A stretch of 64,000 nt of DNA, from positions 35,208 through 99,207 of the forward strand of contig CANTEW010000003.1 of assembly GCA_947652925.1 (NCBI GenBank). Reading direction: 5' to 3'. Within the stretch, counting starts at the first letter, position 1. Each line of letters opens with the position of its first letter. The translations under genes were made by a program, and so were the position numbers. This document shows positions 43,821 through 52,205 of the stretch, in pieces. Origin of the DNA: an uncultured Lachnospiraceae bacterium (GTDB taxonomy: Bacteria > Bacillota > Clostridia > Lachnospirales > Lachnospiraceae). The notes below the pieces were generated by a model. That model was not told the origin of the DNA, made no database searches, and was given only the letters and a program-made list of their open reading frames with translations.

Positions 43821-45152
43821 GTGGAAGAGGCACTGATCAAACGCATACTGCCCCACAGCCCGGAGGCGGAGAAGTCTGTCATCGGATCTATGATCATGGA
43901 CCGGGAAGCGATCCTCGTGGCTTCCGAGATCCTGCATGGCGAAGACTTCTATCAGCACCAATACGGCATCATCTTTGATACGATCGTGGAGCTGTGCAAC
44001 GAAGGGAAGCCTGTGGATCTGGTCACTTTACAGGACAGACTGCGGGAGAAAGGGCTGCCGGAGGAGATCAGCGATATGGAATATGCCAGGGATCTTCTGG
44101 ACGCGGTCCCCACATCGGCAAATATCAGATATTATGCGGGCATTGTCAGTGATAAGGCACTGCTGCGCCGTCTGATCAAAGCCAGCGAGGAGGTGGCGGA
44201 TTCCTGTTATCTGCAGCAGGAGAAGACGGATACCATCCTGGAGACGGCAGAGAAGAAGATGTTCGAGCTGTTCCAGAGACAGGATACTTCGGACTATGTA
44301 CCCATCCGGCAGATCGTGCTGGATGTGGTGGACAACATAGAGAAAGCTTCCCGGATGCAGGGAAATGTGACAGGGATCCCCACAGGGTTTGTGGATCTTG
44401 ACTATAAGACTTCGGGGTTCCAGCCCTCCGATCTGATACTGATAGCCGCCAGGCCCTCCATGGGCAAGACGGCTTTTGCCTTGAATATCGCCCGTAATAT
44501 GGCGTTCAAGAGCGGGGTCACCACAGCTATCTTCAGTCTGGAGATGTCCAAGGAACAGTTGGTGAACCGTATGCTCTCCATGGAGTCCAGGGTGGACAGC
44601 CAGAGCCTGCGCACCGGGGATCTGCGGGATGAGGACTGGACAAAACTTGTAGAGGGGGCGGACGTGATCGGACGTTCCAACCTGATCATTGACGATACCC
44701 CTGGGATCACGGTGGCGGCGCTGCGTTCCAAATGCCGGAAATATAAGCTGGAATACGATCTGGGCATCATCTTTATCGATTATCTCCAGCTGATGAGCGG
44801 CAGCGGACGGGGCGGCGATTCCCGGCAGCAGGAGATTTCAGATATCTCCCGTGCGCTGAAATCCGTGGCTCGGGAGCTGCAGATCCCGGTGGTCGCCCTG
44901 TCCCAGTTGAGCCGCGCCGTGGAACAACGCCCCAATCATCGGCCCATGCTGTCCGATCTGCGTGAGTCCGGGGCCATCGAACAGGATGCAGATGTGGTGA
45001 TGTTCATCTATCGGGATGATTACTATAATAAGGATACAGAGAAAAAGAATATCGCTGAGATCCAGATCGCAAAACAGAGGAACGGCCCTATCGGGATGGT
45101 GGAGCTGGTGTGGATGCCCCAGTATACCCAGTTTGTCAATCTGAAAAAATAG
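43821..45152 (+). CDS. dnaB: Replicative DNA helicase
   Basis: 443 residues, GTG start. The N-terminal helical primase-interacting domain (HSPEAEKSVIGSMIMDREAI) precedes the RecA-like ATPase with Walker A AARPSMGKTAFALNIA near 208-223, Walker B IIFIDYLQLMSG near 314-325 and the DRESGAIEQDADVVMFIYR region near 377. It is the hexameric helicase that unwinds DNA at the fork. There is no intein. The start is set by GAGGGCTGAA, and the GTG gives the usual family N-terminus. Confidence 0.97.
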   Translation: MEEALIKRILPHSPEAEKSVIGSMIMDREAILVASEILHGEDFYQHQYGIIFDTIVELCNEGKPVDLVTLQDRLREKGLPEEISDMEYARDLLDAVPTSANIRYYAGIVSDKALLRRLIKASEEVADSCYLQQEKTDTILETAEKKMFELFQRQDTSDYVPIRQIVLDVVDNIEKASRMQGNVTGIPTGFVDLDYKTSGFQPSDLILIAARPSMGKTAFALNIARNMAFKSGVTTAIFSLEMSKEQLVNRMLSMESRVDSQSLRTGDLRDEDWTKLVEGADVIGRSNLIIDDTPGITVAALRSKCRKYKLEYDLGIIFIDYLQLMSGSGRGGDSRQQEISDISRALKSVARELQIPVVALSQLSRAVEQRPNHRPMLSDLRESGAIEQDADVVMFIYRDDYYNKDTEKKNIAEIQIAKQRNGPIGMVELVWMPQYTQFVNLKK

Positions 45153-45176
45153 GGACGATCTGTCGATAACTTTTGC

Positions 45177-45205
45177 TTGTACTTTGAAACCTCTGTGTTT
45201 ATAAT
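45177..45205 (+). promoter_or_regulatory. Promoter of the MerR-like gene
   Basis: TTGTAC (45177-45182), 17-base spacer, TATAAT (45200-45205), 40 bases before the start. Confidence 0.75.
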
Positions 45206-45245
45206 AAACAGGAAAGGCGGACAAGTCAGTTTTAGGAGGGGTAGT

Positions 45246-46043
45246 ATGGACGATAAGGTTTATACCATATCTCAGGCTGCTAAAGAAGTGGGTGAGAGTA
45301 CATCAGTCCTCCGCTATTGGGAGGAAGTGCTGGGGATCCGCATCAACCGCGACCAGAAGGGATATCGCCGCTACACCGGATATGATATTCAGTTGTTCCT
45401 GAATATAAAAGAGCTGAAGAAGAGAGGCTTGAAATTGGAAGCGATCAGGGATGTCATCCCGCGCATTTACCAGTATGGGCCAGGAGCGCCGAAGAGCAAG
45501 ACCAAGTTGCTGGAAGATCCCGGAGAGGTCGAAGAGATAACATATGTAAATGAAGTCATAGATATGGAGGAAGTGGATGGCGTAGAAGGAGCGGAAGAGA
45601 TCTGCGAGATCGGGGATGTACAGGAGATAGAGCTTGTAGGAGAAGAGGTCTGTGGGATCAGGGATATACAAGAGGCAGAGCCTGCAGGAGAAGAGGTCTG
45701 TGGGATAGAGGATATACAAGAGACAGGACCTGCAGGGGAAGAGATCTTGACAGGAGCGAGTCCTGTACAGGATGCAAAAGCCCCGGAGGAGACCCAGCAG
45801 GAAGATGGGATCCAGGAAGGGGCGGCCCTGCGTATGGATCCTATGGAGGATCTGAGGATCACAGAGTTCCAGAGTATCCTGGAGAAACTGATCGCCCAGG
45901 GGGTCAAGGAGAAGAACCAGGAAGAACTGCGCATCCGCAAATTGGATGAAAAGATACGCTTCCATCAGCAGAGCATGAGACAAGTGGCAGCTGCCCAGGA
46001 GATGAAACAGCGACGGGGCAGGGGTAGACGGAGGAAAAAATAA
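45246..46043 (+). CDS. MerR-like DNA-binding protein with repeated acidic linker
   Basis: 265 residues from MDDKVYTISQAAKEVGES. An N-terminal MerR-type winged helix (residues about 4-72: STSVLRYWEEVLGIRINRDQ, YRRYTGYDIQLFLNIKELKK) is followed by an acidic linker with three tandem 16-residue repeats (about 118-165). A C-terminal coiled-coil segment (FQSILEKLIAQGVKEKNQEEL) ends in a basic tail RRGRGRRRKK. No ligand-binding domain is recognisable. The start follows AGGAGGGG; a longer frame from 45177 lies within the promoter. Target genes and signal are unknown. Confidence 0.82.
   Translation: MDDKVYTISQAAKEVGESTSVLRYWEEVLGIRINRDQKGYRRYTGYDIQLFLNIKELKKRGLKLEAIRDVIPRIYQYGPGAPKSKTKLLEDPGEVEEITYVNEVIDMEEVDGVEGAEEICEIGDVQEIELVGEEVCGIRDIQEAEPAGEEVCGIEDIQETGPAGEEILTGASPVQDAKAPEETQQEDGIQEGAALRMDPMEDLRITEFQSILEKLIAQGVKEKNQEELRIRKLDEKIRFHQQSMRQVAAAQEMKQRRGRGRRRKK
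45597..45740 (+). repeat. Three tandem 48-bp in-frame repeats
   Basis: Copies at 45597-45644, 45645-45692 and 45693-45740 encode EICEIGDVQEIELVGE, EVCGIRDIQEAEPAGE and EVCGIEDIQETGPAGE. Copies 2 and 3 are nearly identical in DNA (GAGGTCTGTGGGAT...). They lie in the acidic linker of the MerR-like protein. Confidence 0.85.
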
Positions 46044-46051
46044 GCGGTATG

Positions 46052-46090
46052 AAAAAAGGAGATGACGTGAAAACGTGCATCTCCTTTTTA
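46052..46090. terminator. Bidirectional terminator
   Basis: AAAAGGAGATGACGT and ACGTGCATCTCCTTTT form a stem of about 15 bp with a GAAA loop, with A and T runs on opposite sides. It separates the convergent MerR-like and ferredoxin genes. Confidence 0.85.
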
Positions 46091-46115
46091 TAGACCTCAT
46101 ATGTGGAGCTTGTCC

Positions 46116-46310
<195 letters not shown>

Positions 46311-46370
46311 TTATACCCACATTCTAAACTATCTGTTACATAAATACAAGTGAAATTTTTAAAAATATAG

Positions 46371-46574
46371 TTATTTTGCAGCCAAAAATTCGTTGATCTG
46401 AGATTCCAGTTTATTGGCATCCATTCCATGGACGACTGCTGCCTCTGCCAATGTCTCTTCCTGCGCAGACGGGCATCCGATACAGTGCATGCCGGCTCTC
46501 ATGAGGATCGGGGCAATGTTGGGATCCACCTTGAGCAGTTCGCCGATCTTCATATCTTTAGAAACCTGTGCCAT
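46371..46574 (-). CDS. DUF1858 domain-containing protein
   Basis: 67 residues, [19 protein letters not shown] then [23 protein letters not shown]. This is the DUF1858 fold with the CxxC-like HCIGCP motif found also at the N-terminus of ScdA/RIC iron-cluster repair proteins. The isolated domain is frequent in anaerobes; function is unknown, with a redox or iron-sulfur role suspected. The start follows AAGGAGGAAT. It lies beside a ferredoxin gene but each appears to have its own ribosome-binding site and no visible shared promoter. Confidence 0.9.
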   Translation of the reverse strand: MAQVSKDMKIGELLKVDPNIAPILMRAGMHCIGCPSAQEETLAEAAVVHGMDANKLESQINEFLAAK

Positions 46575-46705
46575 TTCTAATTCCTCCTTTTTCTTTGGGA
46601 TCTCCCGTAACGGGGCACTTCCATATTATAATACCTTTTTGGTGCAGAATCAACTAAAATCCGCAACAAGCGACGCTTGGAGATGCGCCCGGTCCTGTGG
46701 ACTCA

Positions 46706-46730
46706 AGAAAAAACCGGTCATATGCCGGTC
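46706..46730 (-). terminator. Rho-independent terminator after mecA
   Basis: On the minus strand ACCGG / CCGGT stem with a 7-base loop, followed by TTTTTTCTTG. Confidence 0.7.
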
Positions 46731-46735
46731 TCTTC

Positions 46736-47488
46736 TTATAAGGTATTGAGTCTCTGCAGTGCTTTGCGGTCGATGATCACCTCTGCATGTTCCTGCAGAT
46801 GGGTCTCTCCCGCGCGGCTGAAGCGCTGTCCTTTGCCAAATTCAGATAAGATATTGCATACTTTGTTAAATTCTTCCGGTGTATAGGAGGATTGATGTAC
46901 GACGAGCAGATAATCACTGTTGCGGGACTCCTGATATAAAGTATTGATACCTGAGAAATAATCATTCAAGCCATGGGCGGCTTTGATCACAGCATCCAAG
47001 TTCGGGAACTGGTAGAGACAGATAAGATCCAAGGGTGCATCGGTCTGGGAAACATTGTCTGTATTGTCTTCGGCGGACTTGCCGTCTGCTTTTTTCTTGG
47101 CTGTCTCACTCTTGACTTTGGCTTCATAGAGCTTTCGGAAGATATCGATGATACTGTCTGCTCCGTCGATCTGTAGCTCGCCCTCGTCGCTGCTTTGAGA
47201 GGAAGGTGAAAATTTGGAAAATCTTGTATCCAATTCTTCCGGATCTTCCACTTTCGTGATGATCAAGATGATACTGTCAGCATTGATCGGGATGGCCTCG
47301 ATCATCAGGGGGATATTATCTGCCTCAAATCCAAACTGGTTATGGGCCTGGCGCATCATATCACGGAAAAGGTCCTTAGCCTTCTCGGTACCGTATGCTA
47401 ACTCACTGAGATGGATCTGATGGCTGTCCAGATCTTCTCTGGTCAGGGTACAGCGTATTTGGTTTTCGTTGATCTTTTCTATTTTCAT
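46736..47488 (-). CDS. mecA: MecA-like adaptor protein for Clp protease
   Basis: 250 residues. The N-terminal substrate-binding domain MKIEKINENQIRCTLTREDL and the C-terminal ClpC-interacting domain (LDLICLYQFPNLDAVIKAAHGL, then YLLVVHQSSYTPEEFNKVCNILSEFG) are both typical. A Lys/Ser/Asp-rich linker (about 115-165) separates them. It recruits substrates to ClpC-ClpP and in Bacillus regulates competence and other processes. Single-gene unit with a promoter at 47593-47622. Confidence 0.93.
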   Translation of the reverse strand: MKIEKINENQIRCTLTREDLDSHQIHLSELAYGTEKAKDLFRDMMRQAHNQFGFEADNIPLMIEAIPINADSIILIITKVEDPEELDTRFSKFSPSSQSSDEGELQIDGADSIIDIFRKLYEAKVKSETAKKKADGKSAEDNTDNVSQTDAPLDLICLYQFPNLDAVIKAAHGLNDYFSGINTLYQESRNSDYLLVVHQSSYTPEEFNKVCNILSEFGKGQRFSRAGETHLQEHAEVIIDRKALQRLNTL

Positions 47489-47592
47489 GTCATCACATCC
47501 TATTCTGGTAGATGAGTGTATATCATCTCCTTAGCCTGTTTACATTATAGACTACGTAAGAAGCAGCAAGATATAAGATCTGCTACTATCAT

Positions 47593-47622
47593 ATTATATA
47601 CCACTCCATACAAATATGTAAA
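47593..47622 (-). promoter_or_regulatory. Promoter of mecA
   Basis: On the minus strand TTTACA (47622-47617), 18-base spacer, TATAAT (47598-47593), about 100 bases before the start. Confidence 0.65.
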
Positions 47623-47792
47623 GGAATTCATGGAACTTTAAGAAAGTAATTGTTATCTGGATGGAGTATTGACCATATTATACACAGTGGCGGAGAAAAA
47701 TACAATAAGGTGGATAGAAGTGGATATGGGCGCTGTCTGGATGCCCTCTCATGGAGAGTTTGCAAAAAACTATAAAAATTCCATAAAATCTA

Positions 47793-47820
47793 TTGCAAAG
47801 ATAAGATAATACGCTATAAT
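47793..47820 (+). promoter_or_regulatory. Promoter of the structured RNA / small gene
   Basis: TTGCAA (47793-47798), 16-base spacer, TATAAT (47815-47820). The predicted start near 47827 coincides with the first base of the closing helix of the candidate RNA. The region 47623-47792 before it is AT-rich with no gene seen. Confidence 0.65.
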
Positions 47821-47827
47821 GATAGCA

Positions 47828-47983
47828 GAAAGGATGGCTGTCGCAACTATTTCATATCAAGCGAGCCATGATCCCGCAGATCTTTAAAAATGAAGTTATC
47901 TCTGTTCATCTTAAATGAGATCCAGTGGCTGGTCTGCCACAAATGATTTCCAAGATATCATAACCATAAACAGCTGTCTTTTC
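47828..47983 (+). ncRNA. Candidate structured leader RNA / riboswitch
   Basis: Bases 47828-47841 (GAAAGGATGGCTGT) pair with 47970-47983 (ACAGCTGTCTTTTC) over 14 consecutive pairs including three or four G-U pairs, closing a 156-base domain. Inside, GCAGATC (47876-47882) pairs with GGTCTGC (47931-47937), and ATCTC (47898) with GAGAT (47917). It is immediately downstream of a promoter and ends 29 bases before the ribosome-binding site of the small gene at 48027. The 3' closing strand, TTTTCC (47979-47984), could instead pair with GGAGAA of that site (48015-48020). I recognise no known family (not T-box, SAM, FMN, cobalamin, or tmRNA); 6S RNA is an alternative. Confidence 0.5.
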
Positions 47984-48026
47984 CAAACCTATGGCGTTTT
48001 GATAATAGAAGAAAGGAGAAGGCAAA

Positions 48027-48266
48027 ACGGGAAATTCACGAAAGGTCCCGAAAGGGAAAAAGAATGCGGATCTGTCGTCTCTGCGCCGTGAGCTGGAGAT
48101 CTATAGAAAGAGGGGAGTCTCCTTGGATCTGGAAGGATATCCGAGCGACCCCCGTGAGATCGTCCGGGCCCATATGATCGCAGAAGAAGGCGGGTACATG
48201 CGGGATTATGAGCAAGATGCGAAGGGGGAGATAAAGAAGATAGGTTTTAACAAGATAAGCTTATGA
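48027..48266 (+). CDS. Small conserved-looking protein with ACG in place of the start codon
   Basis: 79 codons. AAAGGAG (48012-48018) is followed after 8 bases by ACG at the position where a start is expected. The frame then reads GNSRKVPKGKKNADLSSLRR, followed by ELEIYRKRGVSLDLEGYPSD and PREIVRAHMIAEEGGYMRDY, to a TGA at 48264. It is basic at the N-terminus and amphipathic afterwards; no domain is recognised. Codon choice resembles its neighbours. Either ATG mutated to ACG (a dead or weakly translated gene), ACG is used as a rare start, or the start is elsewhere (in-frame TTG 48123, ATG 48173). An inverted repeat follows. Confidence 0.5.
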   Translation, partial: TGNSRKVPKGKKNADLSSLRRELEIYRKRGVSLDLEGYPSDPREIVRAHMIAEEGGYMRDYEQDAKGEIKKIGFNKISL

Positions 48267-48271
48267 AGCTG

Positions 48272-48335
48272 TTCCGCAGGCTACTCTTGTGTACTCGATC
48301 CTTGACAGATGCCATGCGTGACCAGGCCTGCGGAA
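48272..48335 (+). terminator. Inverted repeat after the small gene
   Basis: TTCCGCAGGC (48272-48281) and GCCTGCGGAA (48326-48335) are perfect complements around a 44-base loop. There is no T run, so it may be a structural element rather than a terminator. Confidence 0.4.
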
Positions 48336-48408
48336 GATCTTGAAAGAGCAGGGATCGAAAAAAGTCGGAAAATTTGGATTTTTCTAATGACTGGAAGGTA
48401 AAATGTGC

Positions 48409-48425
48409 TATAATGGAATCCATTA
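48409..48425 (+). promoter_or_regulatory. -10 region with palindromic operator before the GH18 gene
   Basis: TATAAT (48409-48414) overlaps TAATGG-AAT-CCATTA (48411-48425), a perfect 6-3-6 palindrome that would cover the transcription start. No good -35 is visible, so an alternative or sporulation sigma factor is possible. Confidence 0.45.
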
Positions 48426-48437
48426 GGAGGAGAGCAT

Positions 48438-50138
48438 ATGCTGTATAAGAAGAAAAAACAAAACTTTGCTCCGGTCATGGTGGTCATCTTATTGATCCTC
48501 CTGATCGGTGCGATCGGCTTGGTCGTACACATGATACAGAAATATACCCCCACAAAAGAACGGATGGATCCTATGGCCTATTATGGCATTGCAGATATAG
48601 AAGAACTCCCATTGGTATTCGGTACAGAAGTCTTGGCGGTGAAAGGCAGGATGATGGAGGGGGAGCCATATGTCCCCCTGGAGGCGGTCACTGCCTATCT
48701 CAACAAGAGATTTTACTGGGATCCCAATGAACAGATCCTGATCTACACCACGCCCACGGAGAAGATGATCATCACCCCCGAAAATGCCTCTTATATGGTG
48801 GGAGAGGAGAGCCGGGCGGCAGAGAGGGTGATCTGCAGGCTGGTGGGAGATGTACTCTACATCCATATAGCTTTTGTCAAACAGGTAACGGATATTGATT
48901 ATACGTTGCTGCAGGAGCCTGGGAGACTGGTCGTACAGTATCAATGGTCGGACGTGTCTGTCGTCGAGGTGAGAGAGGATACGCAGGTGCGCTACCGGGG
49001 AGGGATAAAGAGCGAGATATTGACGGATGTGGCAGAAGGTGCTGTCCTCCGTGTGGTAGATGATCTGGACGACTGGAAATGTGTAGTGACAGAAGATGGT
49101 TACGTTGGTTACATAAAGTCGAGCGAGCTTGCAGGGGAACCCCAGAAACAAGATTTTGAACGCCAGTTTCAGGCGCCTGTATACACCAGCATATCCAGGG
49201 ATCATCCGATCAACCTCACCTGGCACCAGGTGACGAATATGGATGCAAATAACATGCTGGGCACACTTCTGGCAAATGTGTCTGGTGTAAATGTCATATC
49301 CCCCACATGGTTCTCCATCATCAATGAGCAGGGGGAGATCAGCAGTCTGGCCTCGGCAGAGTATGTGGCGGATGCCCATGCAAGAGGGCTGGAGGTATGG
49401 GGGCTGGTGAGCAATTTTGAAGAGAACGTCAGTACTTTTAACGTATTGTCCCACACGGCTTCGCGCACCAGGGTGGAAAATCTTTTGATACAGGCAGCCC
49501 TGCAGTATGGGCTGGATGGGATCAATGTGGACCTTGAAAATCTAAGTGAGGATGCAGGGCCTCATTTTGTACAGTTTTTGCGTGAATTGTCTATCCTGTG
49601 CAGGGCGAATCAGCTGGTACTCTCTGTGGACGATCCAGTCCCCCAGGAATTTACGAAACATTATGACAGACAGGAACAGGGTGTGATCGTAGATTATGTG
49701 ATCATCATGGGGTACGATGAGAATTATGCGGATTCTCCGGAGGCGGGTTCAGTAGCCTCTTATCCGTGGGTGCGGCAGGGGGTAGAAGATACAGTAGCCG
49801 TGGTGCCTGCGTCTAAAGTGATCAATGCGGTGCCCTTCTATACCAGGGTCTGGAAGACTACAGCGGGCATATTGAGCAGCGAGGCCCTGGGGATGGCGGA
49901 TGCAGCCAGATTTGTCAGGAAAAATAAGATCGAGACATACTGGGACAAAGAGAAATGCCAGAATTACGGGGAATATGATAACGGGGAATCTTTTTATCAG
50001 GTATGGCTGGAAGATGCGGAGTCCCTGGAAGTGAAGATGGGGCTTGTGAAAGAATATGGTCTGGCAGGCGTGGCTTCATGGAAACTGGGCTTTGAGCGGA
50101 AAAATGTCTGGAAAGTGTTGAGTGACGGGCTGGGATAG
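48438..50138 (+). CDS. Membrane-anchored GH18 hydrolase with SH3b domain (YaaH/SleL-like)
   Basis: 566 residues. One transmembrane anchor (about 14-34), a copper-amine-oxidase-like/stalk N-domain (about 45-150: EVLAVKGRMMEGEPYVPLEAV), a bacterial SH3 domain (about 180-235: TQVRYRGGIKSEILTDVAEG) and a GH18 catalytic barrel from about 260. The GH18 motif DGINVDLEN lies near 359-367, with the catalytic Glu kept, and IIMGYDENY near 430. Relatives cleave N-acetylglucosaminyl bonds of spore-cortex peptidoglycan during germination. The following cwlD-like and dac genes fit a cortex/wall role. The start follows AGGAGGAG. Confidence 0.88.
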   Translation: MLYKKKKQNFAPVMVVILLILLIGAIGLVVHMIQKYTPTKERMDPMAYYGIADIEELPLVFGTEVLAVKGRMMEGEPYVPLEAVTAYLNKRFYWDPNEQILIYTTPTEKMIITPENASYMVGEESRAAERVICRLVGDVLYIHIAFVKQVTDIDYTLLQEPGRLVVQYQWSDVSVVEVREDTQVRYRGGIKSEILTDVAEGAVLRVVDDLDDWKCVVTEDGYVGYIKSSELAGEPQKQDFERQFQAPVYTSISRDHPINLTWHQVTNMDANNMLGTLLANVSGVNVISPTWFSIINEQGEISSLASAEYVADAHARGLEVWGLVSNFEENVSTFNVLSHTASRTRVENLLIQAALQYGLDGINVDLENLSEDAGPHFVQFLRELSILCRANQLVLSVDDPVPQEFTKHYDRQEQGVIVDYVIIMGYDENYADSPEAGSVASYPWVRQGVEDTVAVVPASKVINAVPFYTRVWKTTAGILSSEALGMADAARFVRKNKIETYWDKEKCQNYGEYDNGESFYQVWLEDAESLEVKMGLVKEYGLAGVASWKLGFERKNVWKVLSDGLG

Positions 50139-50172
50139 AAGATCTGTAGAAAGTGGATAATGTGTATGCCGG

Positions 50173-50222
50173 ATACCCTTTGCAGCATATATTTAACAGA
50201 ATATGTGCAAAGGGTATTTTTT
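50173..50222 (+). terminator. Terminator-like hairpin enclosing the ribosome-binding site of the amidase gene
   Basis: ATACCCTTTGCA (50173-50184) and TGCAAAGGGTAT (50206-50217) are perfect complements, followed by a run of six T that ends right at the ATG of the next gene. The AAAGGG of the 3' arm is the only ribosome-binding site for that gene. Confidence 0.75.
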
Positions 50223-50912
50223 ATGGTGAGATCAAAGAAGGCTTTGGAACTATGCATGGGGATATTACTGATCGTAGGAGCATTTTTACTCTCAAGGGAA
50301 GTGGTCCAGGTGGTCAGCCAGAATCGGAAAGCGGCGAAAACGATCGTAGTGGACGCCGGGCATGGGGGAGATGATCCAGGTATGGTGACGGAGGAGCTAA
50401 AGGAAAAGGATCTGAACCTGGCAGTGGCAAAAAAGTTGAAAAAATATCTGGAGGACGCAGGGTATTGCGTAGAGATGACGCGGACAGAGGATAAAGGTCT
50501 GTACCAGGAGGGGACCAGGAACCAGAAAGTACAGGATATGCAGAACCGGGTGGCTTTTATCGGAGAAAAGACGCCTCTCCTCACGGTGAGCATCCACCAG
50601 AACAGCTATCCGGATCCTTCTGTAAAAGGGCCGCAGGTATTTTACTATGCAGATTCTGTAGAAGGGGAGAAGCTGGCAGACAGTATACAAGACCAGATGA
50701 ACGAGAGACTGCAGATAGAAAGTCCCCGCCAGGCAAAAGGGAATACCACGTACTATCTCTTGAAAAAAAGTCCTGGAGTCTTGAACATCGTGGAATGTGG
50801 TTTTATGACCAATCCCGAGGAAGCGGCGTATCTCCAGCAGGCAGACTATCAGGAGAAAGTCGCGGAGGCGATAGGAGAAGGGATACGGGGATATCTGGAA
50901 CAGAAAGAATGA
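50223..50912 (+). CDS. N-acetylmuramoyl-L-alanine amidase (CwlD-like)
   Basis: About 229 residues from MVRSKKALELCMGILLIVGA. An N-terminal membrane segment or signal anchor (about 6-25) leads to an Amidase_3 domain with zinc ligands: VVDAGHGGDDPG near 41 (His), E-containing LKEKDLNLAVAKKL near 57, and SIHQNSY near 121, with the catalytic VECGFMTNPEE near 187-197. CwlD removes peptides from muramic acid to allow muramic-lactam formation in spore cortex; the length and the neighbours fit. Alternatively a general cell-separation amidase. The start at 50223 follows the AAAGGG in the hairpin. Confidence 0.88.
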   Translation: MVRSKKALELCMGILLIVGAFLLSREVVQVVSQNRKAAKTIVVDAGHGGDDPGMVTEELKEKDLNLAVAKKLKKYLEDAGYCVEMTRTEDKGLYQEGTRNQKVQDMQNRVAFIGEKTPLLTVSIHQNSYPDPSVKGPQVFYYADSVEGEKLADSIQDQMNERLQIESPRQAKGNTTYYLLKKSPGVLNIVECGFMTNPEEAAYLQQADYQEKVAEAIGEGIRGYLEQKE

Positions 50913-51005
50913 TGCATATTTTATACAAGCCCCACATACATATACTATCACAGGGAGTGTGCCCGTTGGGTATGCTCTCATACTGGGATAAGGGGTGAGG
51001 GAGAT

Positions 51006-52205
51006 ATGAAGAAAACGTTTTTTATCCTTCTGCAGCTCTTTTTGGCTGTGTCTTGCGCATCGGCGGTGTATGGAGCTTCGGAGACACCGGAGGAGCTGAG
51101 ACAGCTCTATGCACAGAGTGCTGTCCTCATGGACGGGGACACTGCCCGGGTACTCTATGAGAAGAACGGATATGATTTTATGCCTATGGCCAGCACGACC
51201 AAAGTCATGACCTGTATCCTGGCTGTAGAAAATGCTTCCGGAGAAGAGATCGTACAGGTTTCTGCTTATGCGGCTTCCATGCCGGATGTACAGCTCAACA
51301 TACGGGAGGGGGAGGAATATTATCTCAAGGACCTGCTCTATTCACTGATGCTGCAGAGCCATAATGATTCTGCCGTAGCCATTGCAGAACATATCGGGGG
51401 CAGCGTGGAGGGGTTTGCGGCGATGATGAATGAGAAGGCGCGGGAGATAGGATGCGCAGATACTCATTTCGTCACACCCAACGGGCTGGATGCATCGGAC
51501 GAGGGGGGTGCGCACGGCACTACGGCTGCGGATCTGGCCAGGATCATGAGCTACGCCATCAGGAATGAGGCTTTTCTGCGCATCACCCAGACAAGGGATC
51601 ATAGTTTCAGCGATGTGAAAGGCAGCAGGAGTTTTACGCTGCATAACGCCAATGCCCTCCTTGATATGATGGCGGGGGCGGTGTCAGGGAAGACAGGTTT
51701 TACGAATGCGGCGGGGTATTGTTACGTGGGGGCTGTGCGGCAGGACGATAAGACTTTTATCGTCGCGCTCCTCGCCTGCGGATGGCCGAGCCATAAAAAC
51801 TACAAGTGGATCGATACAAGGAAACTGATCACTTATGGCATACGGCATTACGAGTATCGGGAGGCAGGAGAGATCCCAGATCTGGGGGCCATCTCTGTGG
51901 AAGATGGGATCCCGGTGGATCGGGGATGGGCGGACGCGGCATATGTGAATGTCCAGGTGGAGAGACCAAAGGAAGATCTTCGCGTGCTGATGCGGGAGGA
52001 CGAAGAGATCCGTGTGGAAAAAGAGTATCCCCGCGCCATGAAAGCTCCAGTCGCCAAGGGAAAGCAGGTGGGGAAGGTCCGTTATCTATTAGGGGATCTG
52101 GTCATAAGAGAATATCCTGTGGTGACTGCGGGGACAATAGAAAAGGCAGATTATACGTGGTGTTGCGAACGCGTGTTTGGAAAATATTTTCATGGTGCTG
52201 TCTAG
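51006..52205 (+). CDS. D-alanyl-D-alanine carboxypeptidase (S11, spore-type candidate)
   Basis: 399 residues with a signal peptide (about 1-23, VYG-AS). Active-site motifs: STTK near 62-65, SHN near 118, KTGF near 229-232. It trims stem peptides of peptidoglycan. Downstream of GH18 and CwlD-like genes it is a candidate for DacB/DacF-type control of cortex cross-linking. The stop codon TAG (52203-52205) is supplied by the first bases of a repeat element; the tail WCCERVFGKYFHGAV is an unusual ending and may be a truncated or replaced C-terminus. The start follows GAGGGAG. Confidence 0.9.
   Translation: MKKTFFILLQLFLAVSCASAVYGASETPEELRQLYAQSAVLMDGDTARVLYEKNGYDFMPMASTTKVMTCILAVENASGEEIVQVSAYAASMPDVQLNIREGEEYYLKDLLYSLMLQSHNDSAVAIAEHIGGSVEGFAAMMNEKAREIGCADTHFVTPNGLDASDEGGAHGTTAADLARIMSYAIRNEAFLRITQTRDHSFSDVKGSRSFTLHNANALLDMMAGAVSGKTGFTNAAGYCYVGAVRQDDKTFIVALLACGWPSHKNYKWIDTRKLITYGIRHYEYREAGEIPDLGAISVEDGIPVDRGWADAAYVNVQVERPKEDLRVLMREDEEIRVEKEYPRAMKAPVAKGKQVGKVRYLLGDLVIREYPVVTAGTIEKADYTWCCERVFGKYFHGAV

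Noticed and set aside
48281-48553. 90-codon minus-strand frame opposite the GH18 start
   Set aside because: It overlaps the operator and start of a clear gene and reads as low-complexity shadow sequence.
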